From Novosphingobium terrae (GTDB lineage Bacteria; Pseudomonadota; Alphaproteobacteria; Sphingomonadales; Sphingomonadaceae), in the NCBI RefSeq assembly GCF_017163935.1, contig NZ_JABVZR010000002.1:2046001-2110000 (forward strand): a DNA stretch of 64,000 bases, read 5' to 3'. Below the pieces are notes generated by a model that worked only from the letters and a program-made list of their open reading frames with translations, was not told the DNA's origin and searched no databases. Below, piece by piece: positions 9,303 to 18,660 of this stretch; the stretch's first letter is position 1; the number at the start of each line of letters is the position of its first letter. Made by a program: the position numbers and the translations under genes.

Positions 9303-12300
9303 TCAGAAGGCCAGTCGGAACCCGGCGTTGCCCTTCCAGCCGTAGCTCTTGCCGATATCCTGCGCCGCCGTCTCGCCCGAGGCCTGAGCGAAGATCGAGA
9401 AGCCCCGGCCCAGCACCACATTGGCGCCCACACCGGCCTCACCCCACAGGTGATAGGTCTCGCGCCCGATCGCTGCGCCCGAAACATCGGTGACTGTGCC
9501 GTTCAGCCACTCATAGCTCAGGCTGGCCACGGCGTAGAGGTGGCTGCTCCCGTCCTGCCGATCGAGCGAGATGCCCCAGCGGCTCTTCAGGCTGTCGCCC
9601 AGACGCGAGGTCACCGAAGCGCCGTTCGGATCGGTAAAGCCGTCGAAGCCGATGGTGGAATAGACCATCTGCACCTGCGGCGTCACCGACAGATGCCCGC
9701 CCACCGGCCAGCGCTTCCCGATTTCGAGGCTGTAGGCCTCACCGCGCCCCTTGTTGCCATCGACCAGCGAGCCCAGCACCGAGGAAGTCAGACGGCTGTC
9801 ATACCAGTTCACCTGCGCGCGCCCGTCGATGTAGAAGCCCTGCGGCCCGAACCAGCTCAGCGTGCCGCCAAGGCTGTAGGCCGAGGTCTTGATGCTGCCA
9901 TTGCCGTAGATCGAGCCGACATTGCTGGTCGCCTCGCCGTAACCGGCGACCACGCCCAGCACCAGCGCCGAACCGTCGGCACGCTGGCTCAGCACCTGAT
10001 CGGCGCCGACCTCGACCTTCCAGATGTCGACGCCGACATGGGCGAGGCTGCTCGACTGCGCCGCATTGGCGCGCAGGCCCTGGCCTTCGAAGCGCTGCCA
10101 CAGGCCGGACTGGCGGTCGCCACCTTGCATCCACTGGCGGTCACCGATGCGCTGCTGCATCGTGCCCAGATCATTGAGCGCCAGCAGCGTCTGGCTGTAG
10201 GCCTCATAGACCGGCACGCCCGGCTGATAGAGCGGGGCCGCCGGCGCGCTGCCCGACGTATCGCCCGCATTGCTGGCCGAGCCGCCGTCCAGCAGGCTGG
10301 AACGCAGATACCAGTCACCATCGGCGGTGTTGACGCCATTTTTGTAGAGGCGATAGCCATAGGCCCCCGCCACCACGGCCTGCTGCCCATCGAAGAGATA
10401 GTTGCCCGCCAGCGTGAAGGTGCCGTTGGAGGCGCCCGTCACATCGACAACCTTGATGCCATTGACCGTGGCCGCGCCGCCCCCGCCGATGTTGGTCACC
10501 TTGATGACGGTGTTCCCGGCGGTGGAGCCGTTCACCACCAGCAGGTCGCTGCGCGAGGCGTCGCCACCCAGCGCGGTCTTGATTGCCAGCGTGCCATTGG
10601 CGCCGGTGTAAGTGCCATTGACCGTCAAGGTGCCGAAGCTGCCATTGAGCCCCGGCGACACCGAGCCCGCATTGGTCACAGTGCCGACCTGACCCGTGCC
10701 GACCAGCGACGCACCCGAGCTGACAGCAACCGAACCGCCCAAGGTTCCGGTGACCCCCAGCGTACCGGCCGCCACCGTCGCCGTGCCCGAATAGCTGCTG
10801 CCATCGCCAGCGATCAGCAGTGTGCCCAGACCATTCTTGGTCAGCGCGCCAGAGCCGGTCAGCCCGCCCGTCAACGTCAGCGTGGAGGCATTTGCGGTGG
10901 TGATACCGCTGGTGTCGGCCACATCGAAGCTGCGAGCGCTCACCAGATCGGCGGTGGTGGACAGCGTGCCGCCATTCAGCGTCACGCCGCCGGTGGCCGC
11001 ACCCAGATTGGCGTCCGAAGCGATCTGCAGCGTGCCGCCATTGATGCTGGTGCCATCGGTGTACTGGTTGGCGGCGGTGAGGATCAGCGTGCCCGCATCG
11101 CTCTTCACCAGCTGGGTGGACCCGGCCAGCACGGCATCGATGGTGGCGGTGTAAGCCGCCCCTGCCGAAGTGCCATCACCCACGCGGATGATCGACTGCG
11201 GACCCGTCAGCGTCAGCGTGGCGCCGTTGATCCGGTAGCCGCTGGTGGCGAACTGCAGGCCCGAGGCGCTCACCGCACCAAGGCTGTTGTCGACCGTCAC
11301 CGTGCCAGCCGTGCCTGCGAAAATGGCGAAGCTGTCGGTGGCGTTGGGGGCATTCACATTGCCGCTGGGGGTGGTCCAATTGTCATTGCCGGCGCTGGAC
11401 TGCCACAGGCCGTTGCCGCCATTGATGAGATCATTGTTCTTGCCGTTGCCAGCGCCGTCCCAATAGCTGAGCAACAGGCCATTGGTGTTCACCAGATTGA
11501 CCTGACCTGCCACGGAGGTCTGCACCGTCACCGCGCTGCCGCCGGGCATGGAGCCAAGGGTCAGCCCATTGTCGGTCAGTGTGCCGCCATAGTTGAACAG
11601 GCGGTAGATGCCCGGATCGAAGGTACCGCCCGAGGTCACCGAGACATTGAGCGTGCCATCCAGCACCAGCTTGCCGCCAACATTGACCAGATCGTTGAGC
11701 GCGCCGCCCGCAACGCCAGCCTGCCCGAGCTGATAGTTCAGCACGCTGCCGCTCGACAGCGAGAGGTTGCCGTTGATGGTCAGCGTGCCCGCCGTAGTGC
11801 CGGTGCCCGGCGAAAGCGTGGCACCATCGGCCAGCGTCACATCGCCGCCGATGGTGCCGGTGCCGCCCAGCGTCGCGCCATTGGCCACGCTGGTCAGGCC
11901 CGTGGCCGCCGACTGATTGCCGTTCACCAGCAGCGTGCCCGCGCCGACGGTGGTGGCGCCAGTGTAGCTGTTGGCGCCGTTGAGGATCAGCGTGCCACTG
12001 CCGTTCTGGAACAGCCCGCCGCTGCCGGAGACCAGCCCGTTCAGCGTCAGCGTGGTGCCCGCATCGGGCGCCACGGCGCCATCGTCGATCAGGCTGACGG
12101 TGCGCGCCGTGGCCAGATCCGCCGAGGTGCTCAGCGTGCCGCCGTTGAAACTGAGCCCGCCTGCTGCCGCGCCCAGATTGCCGTCATTGGCAATGCGCAG
12201 CGTACCGCCGTCGATCTCCGTGCCGCCGGTGTAGGTGTTGGCGCCGGTCAGCACCAGCGTGCCCACATCGCTCTTCACCAGCTGGGCATTGCCCTGAATC

Positions 12301-15300
12301 ACCGCGTCGATGGTGGTGGTGAAGCCCGCACCCACAGAGGTGCCATCGCCCACGCGGATCATGGACTGTGGCCCCGTCAGCGTCAGTGCATCTCCGGTCA
12401 GCACATAGCCGTCAGAGGCGAATTGCAGGCCCGAGGCCGTCACCGCGCCAAGGCTGTTGTCGATGGTGACGGTGCCCGGCGTCCCGGCGAAGATCGCCAG
12501 AGAGCCATCGCTGTAGCCAGCGTTCACCGCGCCGGTGGCATTGGCCCAGTTGTTGTTGCCCGCGCTCGCCTGCCAGATGCCGTTGCCGCCATCGACCTGA
12601 TTGTTGAACTTGGGGCCCGCTGCGCCGTCCCAGAAGCTGAGCGTCTGCCCGCCAGTGTTGATCAGATTGACCTGATTGGCCACCGATGTCTGCACCGACA
12701 CATCGCTGCCCGCAGGCATGGTGCCCAGCGCCAGGCCATTGTCGGTCAGCGCACCATTGTAGCTGATCACGCGATAGAGGCCGGGGCCGAATGTGCCGCC
12801 GGTGGGCACGGTCACATTGATCGTGCCATCCAGCGTGAGATTGCCCTTCACGATGGTCAGATCGTTGTAGGAACCGCCGACCACATTGGCCTGCCCGATC
12901 TCGTAATTGAGCAGCGAGCCGCCCGAGAGCGAGAGATTGCCGTTGATCGTCAGCGTGCCGGGGCTGTTGCCCGGCGCAATCGCGCCGCCATCGGCCACGG
13001 TGACATCGCCGCCGACAATGCCGCTGCCGCCCAGCGTGGCGCCGCTGGCCACGGAGGTCAGGCCCGTCGCCGCCGACTGATCGCCGTTGATGCGTAGCAC
13101 GCCGCCCGAAATGGTGGTGGCGCCGGTGTAGCTGTTGTTACCGGTCAGGATGGTGGTGCCGGCAAGCTGGTTGAGCGCCCCCGCACCGCTGACCAGCGCG
13201 GCAAAGGTGTAGCCGGTGTCGGTATGGTTGAAGTTCATCGCGCTGTTGGCGTTGGTCACCACGCTGGAGGTGTTGAGCGTGCCCGCACCCACCGCTGCCG
13301 AGCCCGAGGCCGCGCCGATGTTGAGCGTGCCCGTGGCGGTGGACGCACCGCCCAGCACCAGCGTGCCACCCACCGTGGCCGCGCCGCCATTCTGAAGCGT
13401 CAGCACGCCGCTGCCACTGCCGCTGCCCACGGTGAGGTCACCGGTGGAGGTCAGGCTGGAGCCGCTGCCGGACACGAGGATGGTCGCCGGGACGGTGGCG
13501 GCAGTGCCCGCCGTGATGCCGGTGAAGGTGGCCGTGCCGCCATTCGTCAGCGAGAGGGTGCCGTCATTCATGGTGAGGGCACCCTGGCTGGTCCAGTCGC
13601 TGGAGCCGGTGGTGCCTGTGCCGTCGATGGTGATGCTGGGCAGGGTGGTGTTGCCTGCCGTGGTGCCCATGGTGGTGGCGCCGCCGGTGGTCACCTTGCC
13701 GCCATTGCCGATGGTGATGAAATTGTTGCTCGCCGCCGAGGCGCCCAGCACCACCGCGCCACCGACGTTCAGCTGCGATCCTGCGCCCGAGACATTGAGC
13801 GAAGCCAGCGTCGTGCCCAAGGCGGTCTGCAGGGTGAAAGCGCCCGTGGTGTTCAGCACGCCACCATTGACGACGCTGACCGTCGAAGGCCCGCTGGTGG
13901 TGGAACGCGCCAGCACCGAGGCGGTGTTGTAGGTCGCGCCGGCATCGACGATGATGTTGCCGTTGGTCAGCGAGGTCGCCCCCGTGCTGACCGTGTTGCC
14001 CAGATAGCGGTAGGTGCCGTTGCCACCAGAGATGGTCGTGCCGCCGCTGTAGCTGCTGTTGCCGGTGAAGGTGAGCGTCCCATAGACCAGGCTGTTGATA
14101 CTGCCGGTGCCGGTGATCGAGCCGGTGTAGGTCCAGTCGTTCGTCGTGTTGAAGGCGATCGATCCATTGTCGACGATGTTGCCGGTAAGCGTCGCGGCGC
14201 TGCCGCTGCCCAGCTGCATCGTGCCCTGATTGATCGTCACGCCGCCATTGAAGATGTTGTCTCCGGTCAGGGTCAGCTTGCCAGCGCCGCCCTTTGTCAG
14301 TGCGCCACCGACCAGACCGTTGCCGATGGTCACGCTCACGGCCGAGTTGGTGACATTGATGCCGCCGCCATTGGTCCCCCAATTGACGGTGCGGGTGGGG
14401 GCATACGATGCGCTACCGGTCCATTGCAGCGTGCCGCCATTGACGGTGATGGCGCCTGCCGCATCGCCCAGATTGCCGTTGTTGTTGACCGACAGGATAC
14501 CCCTGTCGATCTCGGTGCCTCCGGTGTAGGTGTTGCTGCCGGTCAGCACCAGCGTGCCCAGATCCGTCTTCACCAGCTGCGTGGAGCCCTGGATCGGCGC
14601 AGAGATGGTGGCGGTGTAGCCCGCGCCTGCCGCAGTGCCGTCACCCACGCGGATGGTCGACTGCGGCCCCGTAAGCGTGAGCGCACCACCGCTCAGCGTG
14701 TAGCCGGCCGTGGCAAATTGCAGGCCTGAGGCGGTCACCGCGCCAAGGCTGTTGTCGATGGTGACTGTGCCCGGCGTGCCGCTGAAGATCGCCATTGCGC
14801 CGTTCGTATAGGCCGCATTCACCGCGCCGGTGGAATTGGCCCAGTTGCTGTTGCCCGCGCTGGCCTGCCAGGTGCCGCTGCCGCCGTCGATCTGATTGTT
14901 GAACTGGGCGCCTGTGCCATCCCAGAAGTTGAGCGTCTGGCCACCGGTGTTGATCAGGTTCACCTGTCCTGCCACGGAGGTCTGCACGGTCACCGAACTG
15001 CCACTGGGCAGCGTGCCAAGCGACAGGCCGTTGTCGGTCAGCGTGCCGCCATAACTGATCACGCGATAGAGGCCGGGGCCGAAGGTGCCGCCAGCCGGTA
15101 CGGTGACATTGATCGTGCCGTCGAGCGTGAGGTTGCCCTTCACCACGGTGAGGTCATTGAGCGAGCCGCCCACCGTGTTGGCCTGACCCAGCTCGTAATT
15201 GAGCAGCGAGCCGCTGGAGAGCGCCAGATTGCCGTTGATGGTCAGCGTGCCGGGGCTGTTGCCCGGCGCAAGGATGCCGCCATCGGCCACCGAGACGCTG

Positions 15301-18044
15301 CCACCGATGATGCCGCTGCCGCCCAGCGTGGCGCCGCTCGCCACGGTGGTCAGGCCCGTGGCCGCCGACTGATCACCATTGATGCGCAGCACGCCGCCCG
15401 AGATGGTGGTGGCGCCGGTGTAGCTGTTGTTACCCGTCAGGATCGTGGTGCCCGACAGCTGGTTGAGCGCGCCCGCGCCGCTGATCAGCGAGGCGAAGGT
15501 GTAGCCGGTGTCGGTGTGGTTGAAATTGATCGTGCTGTTGGCGTTGGTCACCACGCTGGAGGCATTGAGCGTGCCCGAGCCCACCGCCGTCGAGCCCGAG
15601 GCCGCGCCGATGTTGAGCGTGTTGTACCCGCTCGACATATCCAGCGTGCCGCTGCCGGCCGTGACCGTGCCGCTATCGCCGATGGTCAGCGAGACGGCGC
15701 CATTGGCGTTCGTCGAAGCGCTGGCGAGCGCCAGCGCACCGGTGGTCACCAGCTTCGAGCCTGCTCCTGTGACCAAGACGGTGGCCGGGTTCGTGGCCCC
15801 AACCTGCGTGTTGCCCAGAGCGGCGGAGGTGGCCGTGACCACGCCACCGTTGGAGATGGTCAAGGCGCCGCGCCGATAGGTCAGGCCGTTGTTGATCGCC
15901 CATTGCGAGCCTGTGCCCGAAACAGTGACATTGGCCACGCCTTGCGCCGGGAACAGAGCGCCACCCAAGATAACGGTGCCGTTTGTGGTCAGGCTGCCGC
16001 CATTGAGGACATTGACGGTCGTCGTGCCGGCCAAGCCGGCAGAGAGAGTGCCGCCGAGCGTGAGTGTCGAACCAGCATCGCTCACGCTGATCGTGGCAGT
16101 TGAATTAGAGGTCGCTTGGGTGGTTATGTTACCAAGAAGGGACGCCGTACCACCGTTCCGGACAGTCAGGCTTGTGCCATTTGTCATAGAGGTCGAGACG
16201 GCATTACCGGAGTTGAACAGCGCATTGGAGCCATCGACGATCAACGCTCCGCCGCCATTGAAAGACAGGCCCGAGGAGTTGGTGATCTGCCCTCCCGAGA
16301 GCAGCAGCGTGCCGCCGGCGACAGACGTGGTGCCGGTATAGCTGTTGATGCCGGTGAGTGTGAGCGTACCGGCGGCGCTCTTGTAGAGGTTGCCGCTGCC
16401 GGAGATCACGCCGGAATAGGTCCAGTCGCTTGAGCGGTTGACGGACAGCTGGCCGTTGTCGGTCACATCGCCCACGATGCTGCCGGTTGTGCCGCCGGTG
16501 CCGATCTGGAGGAAGCCAGAGGTGATTGTCGTGCCGCCGGTGTAGCTGTTGTCAGCGGCCAGGATGACGGTGCCATCCGCCGTGGTCAGCTTGCCGGCGC
16601 CGGTCAGGGCATTGTTGATCTGGAAGCTGCCATTGGTGACATCGATCGTGCCGCCATTGTCGCCCAGCGTGAAGGTACGGGCCAGGCTGGCGTTATAGAT
16701 GCTGCTGTATTTCAGCGTCCCGCCATTGAGCGTCAGCCCGCTGGAATTGTCGCCCAAGCCGGACTCATAGATCACCACAAGGGTACCGCCGGTGATGAAC
16801 GTGCCGCCGGTGTAGTTGTTGTTGGAGTTGGTGATGGTGGTCGTGCCGCTTCCCGACTGCACCAGCGAGCCGCTACCCGTCAGGATACCGACCGAGGAGG
16901 TGCCATTGCCTCCGAATTCCAGCGTTCCGCTATTGTAAACGGTGCCGAAGTTGTAATCACCGCTGCCGGTCTTGAGCGTGCCCTGATTGATCGTCCAAAG
17001 GCGTCCCGACGTATCGCCGCCGTTCAGAGTCCAGGTGCTGGTGCCGCTCTTCTGGAAGAAGTTGAAGTTCTTATACTGGCTGCCAATCAGCGTGGTGTCG
17101 AAGCTGGCATCGGTGGCGCCGCCCAGCACCAGATTTTTGACCGCATTGGTCGCCGTGCTGGCGACGACATTGCCGGTGATGCTCGATCCGGCCTGCAAGG
17201 TCAGAGTGGCCCCGGTGGCCGAAGACAGATCAATCGCGGTGGAGCCTGGATCCGCGCTGATCGTGCCGCTGTTGGTGATGGTGATGTTGGTGGCGCTGCC
17301 GGTGATCGCCGCGGCGCCATTGCCGCCCTTGATCGTACCGCTGTTGGTGATGATGGTCGTGCCGCTGGTGCTGACCGCCACGCCGCCCGTGGAGCCCGCG
17401 CCACCCTGGATCGTGCCGTTGTTGATGAGGGTGCCGCCGTTCACTGTGAGGGCGACACCGACGCCTCCAGTGGTGGCATTGCCCGCGCTGCCGCCGGTGA
17501 TCGTGCCATTGTTGGTCAGCGATCCGTTCGAGACAAGGGCGCCCACGCCATAGTTGGTGCCGCTCGCGCCCGCGCCGGCCGTGATCGAGGCATTGTTCAC
17601 CACGGAAACGCCACCACCCACGGTGATGCCATTCATGCCTTGCGACCCGGAAGGATCAGCCGCGCCCAGAATGGTGCCGACCAGCGTGTAGTTGGCGTTG
17701 TTGAGCTGCAAGGTGCCACCGCTGGCACGGGTGCTGTCGGTATAGACCCCGGAAAGCGTGTAGATGCCGGTGTCGATGGTGATCGGCTTGGTGGCTGCGG
17801 GTGGCGCGCCGTTCGACAGGGCGATGTTGGCGGTCAGGGTGATGGTCGCGCTGGCATCGGCGTCCGCATTGGCATTGGCGATCGCTGTCTGCAGTTCGGC
17901 CTCGGTGCTGGCGGTGTAGGTGCCTGCCATGGCTTGCCCCGGCAGCATCGCCAGCGAGACAGCCATGCCCCCTGCGCCGAGCAGGAGGCGGCGCCTGCCG
18001 CGCGCAAGAAGGGCGTGGCTCGACCGGCGGCTAATTGACAGCAT
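9303..18044 (-). CDS. Giant autotransporter adhesin-like protein with PATR repeats
   Basis: A type V secreted protein of 2,913 residues. The ATG at 18044 follows AGGGGA and starts a signal peptide of about 40 residues (arginine-rich, then GGMAVSLAMLPGQAMA). The passenger is a glycine, threonine and asparagine-rich beta-helix built from many autotransporter-associated beta-strand repeats such as LVLTGSNTYTGGTEI and TILTGNNSYTGATTISGG. Three long internal repeats are annotated separately. Before the barrel is the linker VYEAYSQTLLALNDLGTMQQ. Residues from about 2645 form the beta-barrel (PF03797-like) ending GNAGFRLAF with the terminal phenylalanine. It would be displayed on or shed from the cell surface, for adhesion or aggregation. 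The frame is open to 18272, but that extension lacks a signal peptide. The nearest co-directional neighbour is a diguanylate cyclase, compatible with biofilm control but not proof of it. Confidence 0.92.
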   Translation of the reverse strand: MLSISRRSSHALLARGRRRLLLGAGGMAVSLAMLPGQAMAGTYTASTEAELQTAIANANADADASATITLTANIALSNGAPPAATKPITIDTGIYTLSGVYTDSTRASGGTLQLNNANYTLVGTILGAADPSGSQGMNGITVGGGVSVVNNASITAGAGASGTNYGVGALVSNGSLTNNGTITGGSAGNATTGGVGVALTVNGGTLINNGTIQGGAGSTGGVAVSTSGTTIITNSGTIKGGNGAAAITGSATNITITNSGTISADPGSTAIDLSSATGATLTLQAGSSITGNVVASTATNAVKNLVLGGATDASFDTTLIGSQYKNFNFFQKSGTSTWTLNGGDTSGRLWTINQGTLKTGSGDYNFGTVYNSGTLEFGGNGTSSVGILTGSGSLVQSGSGTTTITNSNNNYTGGTFITGGTLVVIYESGLGDNSSGLTLNGGTLKYSSIYNASLARTFTLGDNGGTIDVTNGSFQINNALTGAGKLTTADGTVILAADNSYTGGTTITSGFLQIGTGGTTGSIVGDVTDNGQLSVNRSSDWTYSGVISGSGNLYKSAAGTLTLTGINSYTGTTSVAGGTLLLSGGQITNSSGLSFNGGGALIVDGSNALFNSGNAVSTSMTNGTSLTVRNGGTASLLGNITTQATSNSTATISVSDAGSTLTLGGTLSAGLAGTTTVNVLNGGSLTTNGTVILGGALFPAQGVANVTVSGTGSQWAINNGLTYRRGALTISNGGVVTATSAALGNTQVGATNPATVLVTGAGSKLVTTGALALASASTNANGAVSLTIGDSGTVTAGSGTLDMSSGYNTLNIGAASGSTAVGSGTLNASSVVTNANSTINFNHTDTGYTFASLISGAGALNQLSGTTILTGNNSYTGATTISGGVLRINGDQSAATGLTTVASGATLGGSGIIGGSVSVADGGILAPGNSPGTLTINGNLALSSGSLLNYELGQANTVGGSLNDLTVVKGNLTLDGTINVTVPAGGTFGPGLYRVISYGGTLTDNGLSLGTLPSGSSVTVQTSVAGQVNLINTGGQTLNFWDGTGAQFNNQIDGGSGTWQASAGNSNWANSTGAVNAAYTNGAMAIFSGTPGTVTIDNSLGAVTASGLQFATAGYTLSGGALTLTGPQSTIRVGDGTAAGAGYTATISAPIQGSTQLVKTDLGTLVLTGSNTYTGGTEIDRGILSVNNNGNLGDAAGAITVNGGTLQWTGSASYAPTRTVNWGTNGGGINVTNSAVSVTIGNGLVGGALTKGGAGKLTLTGDNIFNGGVTINQGTMQLGSGSAATLTGNIVDNGSIAFNTTNDWTYTGSITGTGSINSLVYGTLTFTGNSSYSGGTTISGGNGTYRYLGNTVSTGATSLTNGNIIVDAGATYNTASVLARSTTSGPSTVSVVNGGVLNTTGAFTLQTALGTTLASLNVSGAGSQLNVGGAVVLGASAASNNFITIGNGGKVTTGGATTMGTTAGNTTLPSITIDGTGTTGSSDWTSQGALTMNDGTLSLTNGGTATFTGITAGTAATVPATILVSGSGSSLTSTGDLTVGSGSGSGVLTLQNGGAATVGGTLVLGGASTATGTLNIGAASGSAAVGAGTLNTSSVVTNANSAMNFNHTDTGYTFAALVSGAGALNQLAGTTILTGNNSYTGATTISGGVLRINGDQSAATGLTSVASGATLGGSGIVGGDVTVADGGAIAPGNSPGTLTINGNLSLSGGSLLNYEIGQANVVGGSYNDLTIVKGNLTLDGTINVTVPTGGTFGPGLYRVISYNGALTDNGLALGTMPAGSDVSVQTSVANQVNLINTGGQTLSFWDGAAGPKFNNQVDGGNGIWQASAGNNNWANATGAVNAGYSDGSLAIFAGTPGTVTIDNSLGAVTASGLQFASDGYVLTGDALTLTGPQSMIRVGDGTSVGAGFTTTIDAVIQGNAQLVKSDVGTLVLTGANTYTGGTEIDGGTLRIANDGNLGAAAGGLSFNGGTLSTSADLATARTVSLIDDGAVAPDAGTTLTLNGLVSGSGGLFQNGSGTLILNGANSYTGATTVGAGTLLVNGNQSAATGLTSVANGATLGGTGTIGGDVTLADGATLSPGTGTTAGTLTINGNLSLSSGSVLNYQLGQAGVAGGALNDLVNVGGKLVLDGTLNVSVTSGGTFDPGIYRLFNYGGTLTDNGLTLGSMPGGSAVTVQTSVAGQVNLVNTNGLLLSYWDGAGNGKNNDLINGGNGLWQSSAGNDNWTTPSGNVNAPNATDSFAIFAGTAGTVTVDNSLGAVSASGLQFATSGYRINGATLTLTGPQSIIRVGDGTSAGAAYTATIDAVLAGSTQLVKSDAGTLILTAANQYTDGTSINGGTLQIASDANLGAATGGVTLNGGTLSTTADLVSARSFDVADTSGITTANASTLTLTGGLTGSGALTKNGLGTLLIAGDGSSYSGTATVAAGTLGVTGTLGGSVAVSSGASLVGTGQVGTVTNAGSVSPGLNGSFGTLTVNGTYTGANGTLAIKTALGGDASRSDLLVVNGSTAGNTVIKVTNIGGGGAATVNGIKVVDVTGASNGTFTLAGNYLFDGQQAVVAGAYGYRLYKNGVNTADGDWYLRSSLLDGGSASNAGDTSGSAPAAPLYQPGVPVYEAYSQTLLALNDLGTMQQRIGDRQWMQGGDRQSGLWQRFEGQGLRANAAQSSSLAHVGVDIWKVEVGADQVLSQRADGSALVLGVVAGYGEATSNVGSIYGNGSIKTSAYSLGGTLSWFGPQGFYIDGRAQVNWYDSRLTSSVLGSLVDGNKGRGEAYSLEIGKRWPVGGHLSVTPQVQMVYSTIGFDGFTDPNGASVTSRLGDSLKSRWGISLDRQDGSSHLYAVASLSYEWLNGTVTDVSGAAIGRETYHLWGEAGVGANVVLGRGFSIFAQASGETAAQDIGKSYGWKGNAGFRLAF
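11036..12002 (-). repeat. Autotransporter internal repeat, copy C
   Basis: About 0.97 kb, residues roughly 2014-2336. It holds the same ordered landmarks as copies A and B: a GTL-NYQLGQAG block, the VQTSVAGQVNLVNT block, GTVTVDNSLGAVSASGLQFA, then LTLTGPQSIIRVGDGTSAGA. It lies directly C-terminal to copy B at a period of about 1.17 kb. Borders are estimated by eye. Confidence 0.7.
12207..13332 (-). repeat. Autotransporter internal repeat, copy B
   Basis: About 1.13 kb, residues roughly 1571-1946. It is nearly identical in long stretches to copy A, including RINGDQSAATGLTSVASGAT, SPGTLTINGNLSLSGGSLLN and TFGPGLYRVISY, with one small change (FWDGAAGPKFNNQVDGGNG). Similarity to A extends further than to C. 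Confidence 0.75.
14503..15621 (-). repeat. Autotransporter internal repeat, copy A
   Basis: About 1.12 kb, residues roughly 808-1180. It contains SLISGAGALNQLSGTTILTG, TLNFWDGTGAQFNNQIDGG and GAVTASGLQFATAGYTLSGG. About 1.2 kb of unrelated passenger sequence separates it from copy B, so this is not a simple tandem array. Confidence 0.75.
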
Positions 18045-18660
18045 GGGATCCCCTGTATGTCGCAATCTATCGTGACGCGAGCGACTTGGGGAAAACACGA
18101 TTAACGGAGAGTAAAAGCAGCCCCCTCGGTTTTGCGCTTCATACGTGAGGAATATTCGAGAAAAAACGTTTGCGGAGACCGGTTTGCGGCCGGGAAATGA
18201 CGCTCTTGGATCGGCGATGAAGGCTTGTGTTAACCACGGGGTTTCCCTTATTGTGAGCATAAGGGGCGGCAATTGGGTTCAAGCGTTTAGACATGCGTCC
18301 ATCTCCCTCATGGGTCGATGTAAAAAATTGTAATTGCTGTAAGAAGTTGTTCTTCGATAGGGCTGATGCGCAAATCGGTGGTGGACGGCATCGATCCGGG
18401 CGTAGCGGCTTGGCAAAACATCTCTCGCTTGTCTGGCCAGTGCCCAAACATAATGGGCGTCGCCAAGTGCCCCGCATGTTCGGGCAGCATGGGGCAAGCA
18501 GTACCGGTGGCCACCGAGGTCTGGCTTGCTCAAGCTGCGATACCACACACAGGGTTGACCGAACGATCCGGCCGGTCCGCCTCTGCTGGGAATGATAGCC
18601 TTGTCAAAAGAAGACGACAGGAATGCGCCATGAGCGAAAGCAGCGCGAATGGCCAACCGC
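18045..18660. other. 616-base gap upstream of the autotransporter
   Basis: The gap lies between the diguanylate cyclase stop and the autotransporter start, both on the minus strand. It should contain the autotransporter promoter, most likely in the AT-richer 18050-18360 part. Short open frames exist on both strands but none has family-like sequence, a ribosome site and sensible composition together. No RNA gene recognised. Confidence 0.5.

Noticed and set aside
9450..13097. Very long plus-strand open frame opposite the autotransporter (about 1,215 codons), with others nearby
   Set aside because: It is antisense to a repetitive GC-rich gene, where codon bias keeps the opposite strand open. 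The product has no domain, signal or ribosome site and follows the repeats of the sense gene.
11036..15621. Regularly repeated DNA that could suggest a CRISPR or satellite array
   Set aside because: The repeats are about 1 kb long, in frame and inside a coding passenger domain; there are no short repeats with unique spacers.
18045..18272. Upstream extension of the autotransporter frame
   Set aside because: The extra 76 residues have no export signal or good start, while the ATG at 18044 has AGGGGA and a signal peptide right after it.
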